A DNA stretch of 39,782 nt, from positions 1 to 39,782 of the forward strand of contig CAYXFD010000026.1 of the NCBI GenBank assembly GCA_964464175.1, read 5' to 3'. The notes under the pieces are model-generated. The model searched no databases. It saw only the letters and a list, made by a program, of their open reading frames with translations, and was not told the DNA's origin. Positions 17,601-25,304 of this stretch are shown here, piece by piece. Every line of letters starts with the position of its first letter. Position 1 is the first letter of the stretch. The stretch is from CAYXFD01 sp964464175 (GTDB lineage: Bacteria > Cloacimonadota > Cloacimonadia > Cloacimonadales > JAJBBL01). Made by a program: the position numbers and the translations under genes.

Positions 17601-19960
17601 CTCTGGAAATATCTGGGTCAGCGACAAAAAACCTCAGTGGAGGAACAATCAACAACCATGGAACCGTCCTCTGGTCTGAAGGAACGATTCTAAGCTATAA
17701 CAATGCTTTCTTAAACAATCTTGCCGGTGCTCTCTTCGATATTCAGGGCGGGACGACCTACACCGGTTTTTTAAGCAGTTCGGGAAGCGGTACCTTTAAT
17801 AATCAAGGTCTGATTCAGTTTTTCCCCCACGAGTATGTAACCGCGACTTTTGACCGCGGCAATATTCTTAATGACGGAGAAATAACTGTCCACAACGGAA
17901 CATTGAATATAAGCAGTACCGGAGTTGTTATCGGACATACGGGAACATTTACTGCCCAGGGTAATGGGGTGATCGAATTTGCTGACAGAACTCATTATCT
18001 GACCGAGAATGTAGCTTTCAACGGAAACGGTGATATCCAATTGACCTCCGGCACTTTGAATGCCCTTCCGGCAGATGAACCCGGCACCGGGGTGCTGTTT
18101 GCTTCCGAAACCAATTTTACAATGACCGGAGGGACGTTCAGCGGCAGCGGAGCGGTAACGGTTAACGGTAACATGACCTGGAGCGGCGGAACAATAACCA
18201 ACGCGAACTTCAATATCAGCTCTGCCTCTGCTCTGGAAATATCTGGGTCAGCGACAAAAGACCTCAGTGGAGGAACAATAAATAACCATGGAACCGTCCT
18301 CTGGTCTGAAGGAACGATTCGAAGCTATAACAATGCTGTCTTTAACAATCTTGCCGGTGCTCTCTTCGATATTCAGGGCGGGACGACCTACATCGGTTAT
18401 TTAACCAGTTGGGGAAGCGGTACCTTCAACAATTATGGAGTGTTAAATAAATCGGCTGGTCAGGAAACAACCGAGTTTCAGCACGGTACTTTCAATAATG
18501 AAGGGTTGATATCAGTCGAAACAGGAACATTATATGTTAACCTCTCGAACTTCGGAGCCTATTCAGCCAATAGCTTGAATTACGGTTCCTATTATGTTCA
18601 GGGGATATTGAAAATCCTTAATGCTAATATTACCTCCATCAATGCTATGGTTACTCTTGATGGGCACGGCTCACATATTCATAATCACAACAATGAAAAT
18701 GCCTTAAGCGGGCTGGCTGCTATAGGCAGTAATGGAAGTCTCAGTCTCGCAGGGGGCAGAGATTTCGCTTCCTCAGCTTCGGTCTTTACAAATTCCGGAA
18801 TTCTGAACTGCGGGGAGGGTGTCCTGCAGATAGTGAACCAGGAATTCATCAACAATGACTACTCCACTTTGTTGATAGGTCATACTGAAGGAATATCACA
18901 TCAAAATAATTCGGGAAATATTCAGGGACCGGGGTTCATGACCTTATTAAGCGGGGCAAGTTATGTATATAACGGTACTGAGGCACAAGTAACAGGTAAT
19001 GCTTTACCGGCAGTTGTAAGAAACTTTATGCTCGACAATCAAGCTGGAGTCACTCTCGACTCAGGTCTATTGATTACGGAAAACATCTCTTTGGAAAACG
19101 GAAATCTTATTACCGGAAACCAGACCGTAACGCTCGGAGCAAGCACTGCTAATACTGGTACTCTCTCAGTAGCAGACGGTAAGATTGTCGGTAATTTCCG
19201 ACGATGGGTTTCTGTGGAACAGGCAAATGAGCTACTGTTCCCTCTTGGTACGTTGAATCACTACCGTACTGCTAATCTCAGTTTTACTACTGCACCTGAA
19301 AGCGGAGGAACAATCACTGCCTCTTTCATCTCTTCAGACCCGGGAACTGCCGGGCTGCCATTGAATGATGAAGTGATAGAGATAGTCAGCGTCTTAGCGG
19401 AAGGATATTGGACGATGTCAGCAGCAAATGGCCTCTCCGGAGGTCTATATGATCTTGACCTGACTGCCAACGGATTTGAAATCATCGGAGACTTAACCTC
19501 TCTCTATTTATTAAAACGGGAAAATGCCGGTAGTAACTGGATGCTTGACGGCAGTCATTTTCCTGCTACAGGAAGTAACCAATATCCAATTATCCATAGA
19601 ATCGGGTTATCAGGCTTTTCGGATTTTGGTGTCGGCAGCAGTGAAGGTACCGCACCGGTTGTTGTGTCTCCCGTAGTAACGATCGGCATCCAGGTGAATA
19701 CCGTGACCCTGAGTTGGGAAGTAGTTACCGGAGCTAATTCCTATTATGTCTATAGATCAGAAGATCCTTACGCAGAAGATTGGGGTGTTCCTGTTGCTCA
19801 TACCGGTGATATGGAATACACGGAAGAAACTGACGGCAGTTCCGGATTTTATCGAATCACAGCTTCAACAGCACTGCCGCCAGTCAGATTTACTGACGAT
19901 TTATCAGAATCTTCCGAGCGGTCTTATGAAGGGCTAAAACAAACGATCAATAGAGATTAA
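14639..19960 (+). CDS. Large secreted repetitive (beta-helix-like) surface protein
   Basis: A 1773-residue exported protein. A signal peptide (1-24, ending LFGQ) precedes a long body of short turns rich in G, N, S and T (patterns such as 'NNGTINW', 'GSGTFNN', 'SGTLN'), typical of a right-handed beta-helix or adhesin stalk. Residues about 182-708 are 2.5 copies of a 209-residue unit and about 709-1266 are 2.6 copies of a related 210-residue unit. The C-terminal part has a 'GYWTMSAANGLSGGLYDLDL...GLSGFSDFGVGS' module and one Fn3-like domain (VTLSWEVVTGANSYYVYRS). It ends in a polar tail without an FlgD-type sorting module, unlike the small neighbouring proteins. The ATG at 14639 has AAGGAGG seven bases upstream. 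Likely role: adhesion or surface layer; function unproven. Confidence 0.88.
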   Translation: MKFFILITYILLIVFISSNSLFGQSAGDYRSVDSGSWHDFYTWEYYWGNSWGFAPNIPNHTAGQITIRAGHLVTISSSLTIDETVIEEGATLTLNGGNLTINDGEGIDLLVSGTFNISSGFYGSGSTVINNLCNWISGTVFSELTINESGTLSIIGGTAKNIRGTLSNQGTINWINGDLQTYGGGQINNLEGGLFNIQCDMNINQHAISHSSGSFENYGTLQKISGHGGTSNILSGTFTNHGTVSVDNATLHVTSSTVDTGHTGTFNLVNDGVYHISSGTHRLADSVLFTGDGILSIHYGTLNILPTGDTSPGIIIPSGMLYHHLNGTLSGSGLFIIEGNMIWEEGTVSNTNFQISSTGILDFDGSSARTLSGVLSNNGTINWNDGNIGTYGGGQINNLEGGLFNIQCDMNISQHAIGFTSGSFENYGTLQKISGHGGTSNILSGTFTNHGTVSVDNATLHVTSSTVDTGHTGTFNLVNDGVYHISSGTHRLADSVLFTGDGILSIHYGTLNILPTGDTSPGIIIPSGMLYHHLNGTLSGSGLFIIEGNMIWEEGTVSNTNFQISSTGILDFDGSSARTLSGVLSNNGTINWNDGNIGTYGGGQINNLEGGLFNIQCDMNISQHAIGFTSGSFENYGTLQKISGHGGTSNILSGTFTNHGTVSVDNATLHVTSSTVDTGHTGTFNLVNDGVYHISSGTHRLVDNVLFTGNGDIQLTSGTLNALPADEPGTGVLFASETNFTMTGGTFSGSGAVTVNGNMTWSGGTITNANFNISSASALEISGSATKNLSGGTINNHGTVLWSEGTILSYNNAFLNNLAGALFDIQGGTTYTGFLSSSGSGTFNNQGLIQFFPHEYVTATFDRGNILNDGEITVHNGTLNISSTGVVIGHTGTFTAQGNGVIEFADRTHYLTENVAFNGNGDIQLTSGTLNALPADEPGTGVLFASETNFTMTGGTFSGSGAVTVNGNMTWSGGTITNANFNISSASALEISGSATKNLSGGTINNHGTVLWSEGTILSYNNAFLNNLAGALFDIQGGTTYTGFLSSSGSGTFNNQGLIQFFPHEYVTATFDRGNILNDGEITVHNGTLNISSTGVVIGHTGTFTAQGNGVIEFADRTHYLTENVAFNGNGDIQLTSGTLNALPADEPGTGVLFASETNFTMTGGTFSGSGAVTVNGNMTWSGGTITNANFNISSASALEISGSATKDLSGGTINNHGTVLWSEGTIRSYNNAVFNNLAGALFDIQGGTTYIGYLTSWGSGTFNNYGVLNKSAGQETTEFQHGTFNNEGLISVETGTLYVNLSNFGAYSANSLNYGSYYVQGILKILNANITSINAMVTLDGHGSHIHNHNNENALSGLAAIGSNGSLSLAGGRDFASSASVFTNSGILNCGEGVLQIVNQEFINNDYSTLLIGHTEGISHQNNSGNIQGPGFMTLLSGASYVYNGTEAQVTGNALPAVVRNFMLDNQAGVTLDSGLLITENISLENGNLITGNQTVTLGASTANTGTLSVADGKIVGNFRRWVSVEQANELLFPLGTLNHYRTANLSFTTAPESGGTITASFISSDPGTAGLPLNDEVIEIVSVLAEGYWTMSAANGLSGGLYDLDLTANGFEIIGDLTSLYLLKRENAGSNWMLDGSHFPATGSNQYPIIHRIGLSGFSDFGVGSSEGTAPVVVSPVVTIGIQVNTVTLSWEVVTGANSYYVYRSEDPYAEDWGVPVAHTGDMEYTEETDGSSGFYRITASTALPPVRFTDDLSESSERSYEGLKQTINRD
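15181..16762 (+). repeat. 627-bp tandem repeat A (2.5 copies, in frame)
   Basis: Units begin at 15181, 15808 and 16435, exactly 627 bp (209 codons) apart; the third stops near 16762. Copies 2 and 3 look identical where they overlap, and copy 1 differs only by scattered bases in its first hundred or so. Entirely inside the 1773-codon gene. Confidence 0.95.
16763..18435 (+). repeat. 630-bp tandem repeat B (2.6 copies, in frame)
   Basis: Units begin at 16763, 17393 and 18023, exactly 630 bp (210 codons) apart. The first two appear identical over their full length; the third acquires substitutions after about 18210 and loses similarity near 18435. At protein level unit B is a diverged relative of unit A (same GNMTW/GNMIW, 'NNHGTVLW'/'NNGTINW' landmarks), so one ancestral module was amplified twice. 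Confidence 0.95.
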
Positions 19961-20043
19961 CCGGTCTTAATCAAAGAAGGCAAGTAAACCCGTCCGTCGT
20001 TAAAAGAAGGTTTGACCCTGACCTGCATATTCGTATCGCGTAA

Positions 20044-20361
20044 TGCAGGTCAGGAGTTTTTCATTACGAATGGTGTTTCCACGGTAAAGCAAGGAACAGT
20101 TTTGGTGTTGAGGTTCATTTTCAAAAAAGTGATCACGAGTCTAACAAAGATACAATCGAAAAATTACATGATCAAATCAAAAGATTTAAGGAAGAAACGA
20201 AACAGGAAGTCATATTCCCAAAAGAGAGAGGAAAAATCTGGTCTGGGTTTTACATAGAGAAAACAGGATGAGAAATGCCAGAGGGGCTGAAAGTATGGGC
20301 AGTTAATAGTATGAAGATTTTTATCGATATTCTGCAAAAGAAATTCGATGATATGATTTAA
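20044..20361 (+). pseudogene. Gene remnant with in-frame stop (DUF4268-like C-terminus?)
   Basis: A protein-like frame begins after a stop at 20041-20043, with no start codon. It reads FGVEVHFQKSDHES..., then an acidic/basic helix, and 'GKIWSGFYIEKTG', reaching TGA at 20269-20271. The same frame continues after that stop with EMPEGLKVWAVNSMKIF...FDDMI to TAA at 20359-20361. The strand-helix-strand then W...W...F pattern resembles the C-terminus of DUF4268 proteins, which often go with restriction or defence loci; this is a weak, by-eye match. It looks like the decayed 3' end of an accessory gene, between the 1773-codon gene and a tRNA-Val fragment. No active product is expected. Confidence 0.5.
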
Positions 20362-20464
20362 GAGCTTACTTCAAAGTAATCCCTCACATAGCTGTCTCTT
20401 GGAGCATTAGCGAAAAAGTGTAATAGCATTTCAGACAGGTATATATAGATTGTTTAACCCGCTA

Positions 20465-20518
20465 GCCTTACAAGCAAGATGTCGGCGGTTCAAGTCCGTC
20501 AACGCCCACCATTTTTCC
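20465..20518 (+). repeat. tRNA-Val 3' fragment (copy 2), 54 bp identical
   Basis: Identical to 11427-11480: anticodon loop, variable loop, T-arm, acceptor 3' strand, CCA and seven flanking bases. Identity breaks in the 5' half of the anticodon stem (CTAGC instead of CTTGC), so the tRNA 5' half is absent. The following 90 bases still resemble the true tRNA flank (GGTTTTCA, TCTCTACC, TTTCTTTC in order). Direct orientation. Interpreted as an attachment-site copy of an integration into tRNA-Val. Confidence 0.93.
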
Positions 20519-20999
20519 CAGCCTCCTCATATAGCACCTACCACAATAATAGGTTTTCAACCGATCAGCCTTCTCTACCTCTTTTCTTCATTTCTTTCTA
20601 TTTCTCATAATATTTCATCTTTATTGAAAAAATCTGTCTTATCTGTCACATGAAAATGAACCATGAGAATAGATTTGGAGCTAATATGAAGGCATGTATT
20701 GAGAGATAAATCGCATAACGGTTGCCGGAGAAAGAAACGGGCAGGAAAAACAACAAACAGCGAAGCAATGGATTCATTAGAAAAGAGTTCGCAGAACCTC
20801 TGGATAAATAGTATTTAACAGTAAGAACTATTGTCCGACTCCTGCTCGATATCATAAGTTTTACCCTATAGTACTCTAACATACCTGGCAGTTATGAGAG
20901 TAATATCTGTCTGGGAAGAGAAAAAGATAGCCATCAATCAGTTATAATAAGCATTTCAGGTAAGTAGATCATTAACTACTCTTCCTAAGTCTGCCCGCA
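20519..20999. other. Gene-poor stretch after tRNA fragment copy 2
   Basis: 481 bp. The first 90 or so bases are diverged tRNA-flank-like sequence; the rest has only short frames without ribosome sites or recognisable content. I see no gene, promoter or terminator I can support. Confidence 0.5.
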
Positions 21000-21212
21000 T
21001 CACAAACACGATAAAAAATGGACACAGTAGTACAATTTATGATACTCATTTAGTTTCTGTTTTGAAGTAGTAACTCCATCAGTGTCCATTAGTTGCTTCT
21101 CCATAACCTCATTAACCTCAATCTCTGTCATTCCTCCTAAAGAAGCTTTCCTAAAAAAATCCTCTGAAGCCTTTTTTGACAGTATGTGTGTGGGGAGAGT
21201 TGCAATATACAA
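21000..21212 (-). pseudogene. Probable fragment of a DUF4142-like gene
   Basis: A 70-codon frame that starts only with TTG, directly after the stop of the FlgD-type fragment. It contains 'SEDFFRKASLGGMTEIEV', which resembles the conserved 'FLRKAAQGGMAEVELG' opening of DUF4142 proteins. After about 45 residues the similarity ends and the frame stops. No ribosome site and no signal peptide. Most likely a decayed piece of a cell-envelope protein gene; the match is by eye. Confidence 0.4.
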
Positions 21213-21410
21213 CTATTTCAGCAATAGCATTTTATTCACTTGATTGAAGCCAGGAGTACTCATCCTTGAGAAATATACTCCTGATGTAACGGGTTTGCCG
21301 GAATCGTTCTTACCATCCCAGGTAACTTGATACTCTCCTTTTTGATGAGGTACTCCCGAGACAAGTGTTCTTACAAGCTGCCCACGAATGTTGTAAATGC
21401 TTAGCTCCAT
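21213..21410 (-). pseudogene. Orphan FlgD-type C-terminal sorting-domain fragment
   Basis: A 65-codon frame encoding only the last two thirds of an FlgD Ig-like/T9SS-A-like domain: LSIYNIRGQLVRTL, 'GKNDSGKPVTSGVYFSRM' and terminal NKMLLLK with a proper stop. A stop codon lies directly before the ATG, and neither the YPNPFNP motif nor a signal peptide is upstream. It is therefore the surviving 3' end of a former secreted-protein gene. It lies on the minus strand, opposite to the intact surface-protein genes of the island. Confidence 0.8.
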
Positions 21411-21785
21411 CTATTCCAGACTACCTATAATCAATCAAAGTCTTATTGTTAAAGGGAAGCAGGCTGTCACCTGGCTAAGGCAATAGGCGTATATGTGCTT
21501 ATCAGTGCTCCACCTTAAAAAATATCAGTCTTCAATAGTCTCGCGTCAAGGCTCAAACAAGTATCCTTTACCAGATGGGAGGTGCAGGTGTCATGCTTCA
21601 AAAAAATGGGTGGATGTCAATTGGATAAGCTGGAACATATATTGGAGAGATATTCACTTGACAGTATTTGTGACTGCGTAAGAGTATAACTTTAAATGTA
21701 GTATTTAGCAGACAGAATAGTTCAAACTAGAGAAAAAGTAACTAAAAGTGAACAAACTAATCGCATAAAGACTATCTGAGCCAAG
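21411..21785. other. Intergenic region before the sigma54 activator gene
   Basis: 375 bp without a convincing gene. Nothing upstream of the FlgD fragment extends its domain in any minus-strand frame. The activator's ATG at 21786 has only a weak ribosome site (GAGCCAAG), and no -24/-12 or clear -35/-10 promoter stands out. Confidence 0.5.
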
Positions 21786-24401
21786 ATGAAGAGAGAAGCC
21801 AAAAAAAAACAGGATTTTAACAGAATTACAAGGATTGTTGACAAATACTCAGGCTCGGTGCAGGATGAGATGCCTTCTGTTGAGACAGATTACGATGAGC
21901 TTCTTAATGCACTTGAACTTGCCGGAAACACCTCTGCCCGTTTGCAAATAGATCTGCTAATCATCCTCACCAGGTACTGTCTGGCAAATCTCAGAATTGA
22001 GGAGTCAGAACAGTACTTGCAAAGAGTCTTCACTTTGATTAAAGCAGGAGAAAAGTCTCCACGAATGGGAGATATATTTTTTCTTCAGGGAAAACTGTAT
22101 CAGGAAAAAAAAGAGGTAGATGCTGCTCTCGCAGCATATAACAACGCTCTGGCACTGGCAGATAGTGAAGCAAACCCGAATCAAGCAGCCAAAATACTCA
22201 AAGCAATTGGAACACTTTTTTTTGGTCAAGGACGATATAAAGACGCCATTGAGATCTTTCTCAAACAAAGCGAAGTTCTCCGAAAAACAGGGGAAAAATC
22301 CGATTTTGCCAGAGCCTTGGGGAATGCTGGCATTTCATATCTCAAAGACAACCAATACGACCTTGCTCTATCCTGTTTGAATGAAGCACGAGAGCTGTAT
22401 TCAAATGAAAACATGCAAGAGGATGTTAATCGTTTGGACAATTACATCGGTATGGTGCATTTTTGGAAGGCAGATTATCCTCAAGCAATAGCTACTTATC
22501 GTTCAGCTTTGGAAAGACTGGATAGAACTGATATTGACTATGCAAATATTCTCGTTCAAATAGGGACAACTTATCAATATCTCGGGGATTATGCCAAGTC
22601 TCTGCAATATCTTCTGGAATCCATCAAACTGCGTCAGGAACATCACAAAGGTTATGGTCTGGCATCTAATTACCTGTGCTTAGGGGTTTCTTACTATACA
22701 GTTGATGATTATGATAAGGCAGAAGAATGTTATAATCTGGCTTTGAACTTGTTTGGGGAACAAAACAATATGGATGGTGCCTTGAAAGCGCAAGTAAATC
22801 TCGGAATAACAGCAAAAGCAAAAAATAATCCGGATAAAGCCCTTGAATACTTTCTCCCGGTGCAACAAGCGGCTAAGGTTAGTAACGATCAATATCTTTA
22901 CTCAAATGTCATCAGTAACATCGCTTCAGTCTATTCCGATCAGGATGAATATCACAAAGCACTGGTAATGTATGAGGAAGCACTGGCAATAAAACAAAAA
23001 ATGGGGCACCAGGGTGACGAAGTCAAGATTCACTTTTCTATCTCTGAACAACATCTGGCTTTGCAAGATTATACTGCAGCCGAGAAATCTGCATTGAAAG
23101 GCATAGAACTGGCAGAAAAGCTCGGAATAAGGACTTGCATCAGCAATGGATTCGAGCTATTATCTCAACTGTACGAATTACAGAAAAACTACAAGAAAGC
23201 ACTCGCATACCATAAACAATTCATGAAAGAGCGTGAAATCCTGACCAATGAAAGGACAAAAAAGAACATCTCAGAGATCAAAATAAAATACGATACACTG
23301 GCAAAAGAAAAAGAAGCCGAATTGCAAAGGCAGAAAGCCCTGGAACTGCAGGAAAAAAACAAGGAGATTGAGCTCCAAAAACAGGATCTTCAGGAAACTC
23401 TGGACAAGCTGTATAATAGTGAAATCAGATACAATTTTGTCTCTGATGAACTTAGCCGAAACATCCGCTCGACTCTGATCGGAAGTAGTGAAACAATCCG
23501 GTCGATCACCAAAATGATTGCCATGGTAGCAAAATCCGATAAAACAAACGTCCTGATAACCGGTGAAACCGGTACCGGCAAAGAAATAGTAGCCCGCAGC
23601 ATCCATCGCTACAGCAATCGGGGAAGAAATCATTTCTACGCCGTGAACTGCACAGCAGTGCCGGAAAACCTCTTTGAAAGCCATTTCTTTGGCCATGAAA
23701 AGAACGCCTTCACCGGTGCCAATTCCACCAAAGTGGGATGGTTCGAGATAGCAAGCAATAGCACCTTGTTTCTGGATGAGATTGGATCACTTTCTTTTGA
23801 TCAGCAGGCAAAGCTACTCCGGGTTCTGGAAGAAAGCTGCATCGTCAGGGTTGGCTCTCACCGGGAGATCCCGGTTGACTTGCGGGTGATAAGTGCTACA
23901 AATGTAAATCTTTCCCATAAGGTTGAGCTTGAAGAATTCCGTCGCGATCTGTATCATCGCCTGGCTATCTTCGTGATCAATATCCCGCCCCTGCGGGAAC
24001 ACCGGGAAGATATCCCCCTGCTTCTGAAGCATTTCGTTGGCCTTGCCTCACAATCATTGAACAAAAAGATTAGCAGAGTGGAAAAAGATGTGATCGTTTC
24101 CCTATCTGAATATGACTTCCCCGGCAATGTCCGCGAACTCAGGAATCTGGTGGAACGTGCAGTATTGGTAGCAGATAGCTCCACGCTGCGCCGTGAGCAT
24201 TTCCTGATCCCACTTTCAGCCATTGATTATCCAAAACAAGATAAGATTTTAACGTTGGATACTGTGGAGCGTAACCTGATCATCAGAGCCCTCCAAGCCA
24301 CCGGATACAATCAGGTGCAGGCAGCAAAGCTTCTGGGTGTGGATCGCAAAGTAGTGAGTCGTAAGATATTGAAACACAATATTCACATAGCTACCAAATA
24401 G
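21786..24401 (+). CDS. TPR-containing sigma54-dependent transcriptional activator
   Basis: An 871-residue cytoplasmic enhancer-binding protein. Residues about 50-485 are roughly ten TPR-type helical repeats, followed by a charged coiled coil (about 490-545) instead of a receiver or GAF domain. The AAA+ domain (about 560-800) has Walker A GETGTGKE (593-600), the sigma54 contact loop as NAFTGA (640-645; consensus GAFTGA), Walker B TLFLDEIG (660-667), the arginine region RRDLYHRL and sensor II FPGNVREL. A Fis-type helix-turn-helix (about 829-864: TGYNQVQAAKLLGVDRKVVSRK) ends it. The TPRs presumably sense a protein or peptide partner. The -24/-12 promoter 450 bp downstream, before the receiver-like and giant genes, is the obvious local target. 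Family certain; signal unknown. Confidence 0.93.
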   Translation: MKREAKKKQDFNRITRIVDKYSGSVQDEMPSVETDYDELLNALELAGNTSARLQIDLLIILTRYCLANLRIEESEQYLQRVFTLIKAGEKSPRMGDIFFLQGKLYQEKKEVDAALAAYNNALALADSEANPNQAAKILKAIGTLFFGQGRYKDAIEIFLKQSEVLRKTGEKSDFARALGNAGISYLKDNQYDLALSCLNEARELYSNENMQEDVNRLDNYIGMVHFWKADYPQAIATYRSALERLDRTDIDYANILVQIGTTYQYLGDYAKSLQYLLESIKLRQEHHKGYGLASNYLCLGVSYYTVDDYDKAEECYNLALNLFGEQNNMDGALKAQVNLGITAKAKNNPDKALEYFLPVQQAAKVSNDQYLYSNVISNIASVYSDQDEYHKALVMYEEALAIKQKMGHQGDEVKIHFSISEQHLALQDYTAAEKSALKGIELAEKLGIRTCISNGFELLSQLYELQKNYKKALAYHKQFMKEREILTNERTKKNISEIKIKYDTLAKEKEAELQRQKALELQEKNKEIELQKQDLQETLDKLYNSEIRYNFVSDELSRNIRSTLIGSSETIRSITKMIAMVAKSDKTNVLITGETGTGKEIVARSIHRYSNRGRNHFYAVNCTAVPENLFESHFFGHEKNAFTGANSTKVGWFEIASNSTLFLDEIGSLSFDQQAKLLRVLEESCIVRVGSHREIPVDLRVISATNVNLSHKVELEEFRRDLYHRLAIFVINIPPLREHREDIPLLLKHFVGLASQSLNKKISRVEKDVIVSLSEYDFPGNVRELRNLVERAVLVADSSTLRREHFLIPLSAIDYPKQDKILTLDTVERNLIIRALQATGYNQVQAAKLLGVDRKVVSRKILKHNIHIATK

Positions 24402-24848
24402 CTGGCCGTTTACGGGCACAGGCTGATACAACTGGTGCTGTTTTTTTCCAGATCACCGGGTAAAAGCTTATAATCAGGGCGTTGAGCGAGTTCTGAAGGC
24501 ATGATGACAGCATCCAAAACAGCACCTTAAGCTTATCCTGAAGACTCACTTTATCCTCTAATCCACTCTGAATGTTGCATTTATCCTCATTTCAAGCAAC
24601 AAATAGTCTTTGCCTGTCAGCAAGCTGTTTCCTAGCCGGCAGAGAATTGTACCGAACAAATGGTCATTTGTGGGCATCTCCATAAAACACTAATAATATT
24701 AGAGTTAAGCATATTTTCAAGCTGATAATGGGGGAAATGGGCATTCTTTTGTGCGACAGTATGGCTGCATTCGGGCATCTTGAACTGTCAGACGCACCCA
24801 CGCACCTCCAGTGAAATCGTAAGCTGTTCAATATCAATACAATAGAAA
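24402..24848. other. Intergenic region upstream of the sigma54 promoter
   Basis: About 450 bp with no gene. A weak stem followed by seven Ts (about 24417-24447) may end the activator transcript. Three GGGCAT(C/T) hexamer-type direct repeats (24672, 24739, 24773) lie about 80-180 bp before the -24 element, a plausible place for activator binding sites. Confidence 0.4.
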
Positions 24849-24850
24849 TA

Positions 24851-24866
24851 TGGTTCCGCTTTTGCT
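24851..24866 (+). promoter_or_regulatory. Sigma54-type (-24/-12) promoter
   Basis: TGGTTCCGCTTTTGCT: the -24 GG (24852-24853) and -12 GC (24864-24865) are at the exact sigma54 spacing, with the TGG--C and TTGCT consensus bases present. The predicted start is near 24877, just ahead of the GGAGGTGAT ribosome site of the receiver-like gene. Together with the sigma54 activator gene upstream, it probably drives the receiver-like/giant-protein operon. Confidence 0.75.
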
Positions 24867-24890
24867 GTATTACACAGTGGAGGTGATATC

Positions 24891-25304
24891 GTGAATATTC
24901 TGATTAATTCAAGCATTCCATTAGACCCGGTCCTGGTAGATAAGTTAGCCAGACTTCCCCAGATCAGCATCTACCTCGCCCTTTCCCTTGAGGATGCCTT
25001 GCGGATCTTGCGTGAGAACCGCCCTGAGATTATGATTACAGACATATACATGGCTACCAGTGAACTTTTCAGACAGATAGAGGATAGTTACCCTGAGATA
25101 GAAATATATCTATACAAGACCAGCAGTCTGCTGTCTGACACCTACGTACTGTTACCTTACTCACGCTTCAATGTAGTTCGTCCTGATCTGAACAGTCTGC
25201 TTAATCCGGACCTGACCAATGGTATCACCCATTTAAACACAGATGCTGGCAATGCATCTGGCAAAAAGCAAATCAACAATATGACAAGAAGGAGATCCAA
25301 ATGA
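24891..25304 (+). CDS. Degenerate receiver-like (CheY-fold) protein
   Basis: A 137-residue protein that begins with GTG after a GGAGGT site. Residues 1-100 follow the CheY pattern: strand 'MNILIN', helix, then 'LSLEDALRILRENRPEIMITDIYMAT' with a candidate phospho-acceptor D51, and later strand/helix elements. The N-terminal acidic pair is replaced by NSS, so metal-dependent phosphorylation is doubtful. The C-terminal 35 residues are polar and basic (TRRRSK), with no DNA-binding domain. It overlaps the start of the giant secreted-protein gene by 4 bp (ATGA), implying translational coupling. It may modulate expression or export of that protein, but its role is unknown. Confidence 0.7.
   Translation: MNILINSSIPLDPVLVDKLARLPQISIYLALSLEDALRILRENRPEIMITDIYMATSELFRQIEDSYPEIEIYLYKTSSLLSDTYVLLPYSRFNVVRPDLNSLLNPDLTNGITHLNTDAGNASGKKQINNMTRRRSK

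Noticed and set aside
15181..18435. Could the regular repeats be a CRISPR array?
   Set aside because: The units are 627/630 bp, contiguous, in frame with a coding sequence and without spacers.
20012..20257. A plus-strand 81-codon frame starting MTLTC
   Set aside because: The other frame over the same DNA (20044-20361) is more protein-like; this one is a basic, low-complexity shadow.
20646..20882. A 78-codon minus-strand frame in the gene-poor region
   Set aside because: No ribosome site and no recognisable composition or neighbour support.
24401..24420. A second -24/-12-like match (TGGC...GGGCA) right after the activator stop
   Set aside because: The spacing is acceptable, but the -12 half reads GGGCA instead of TTGCA, and no gene begins within 450 bp.
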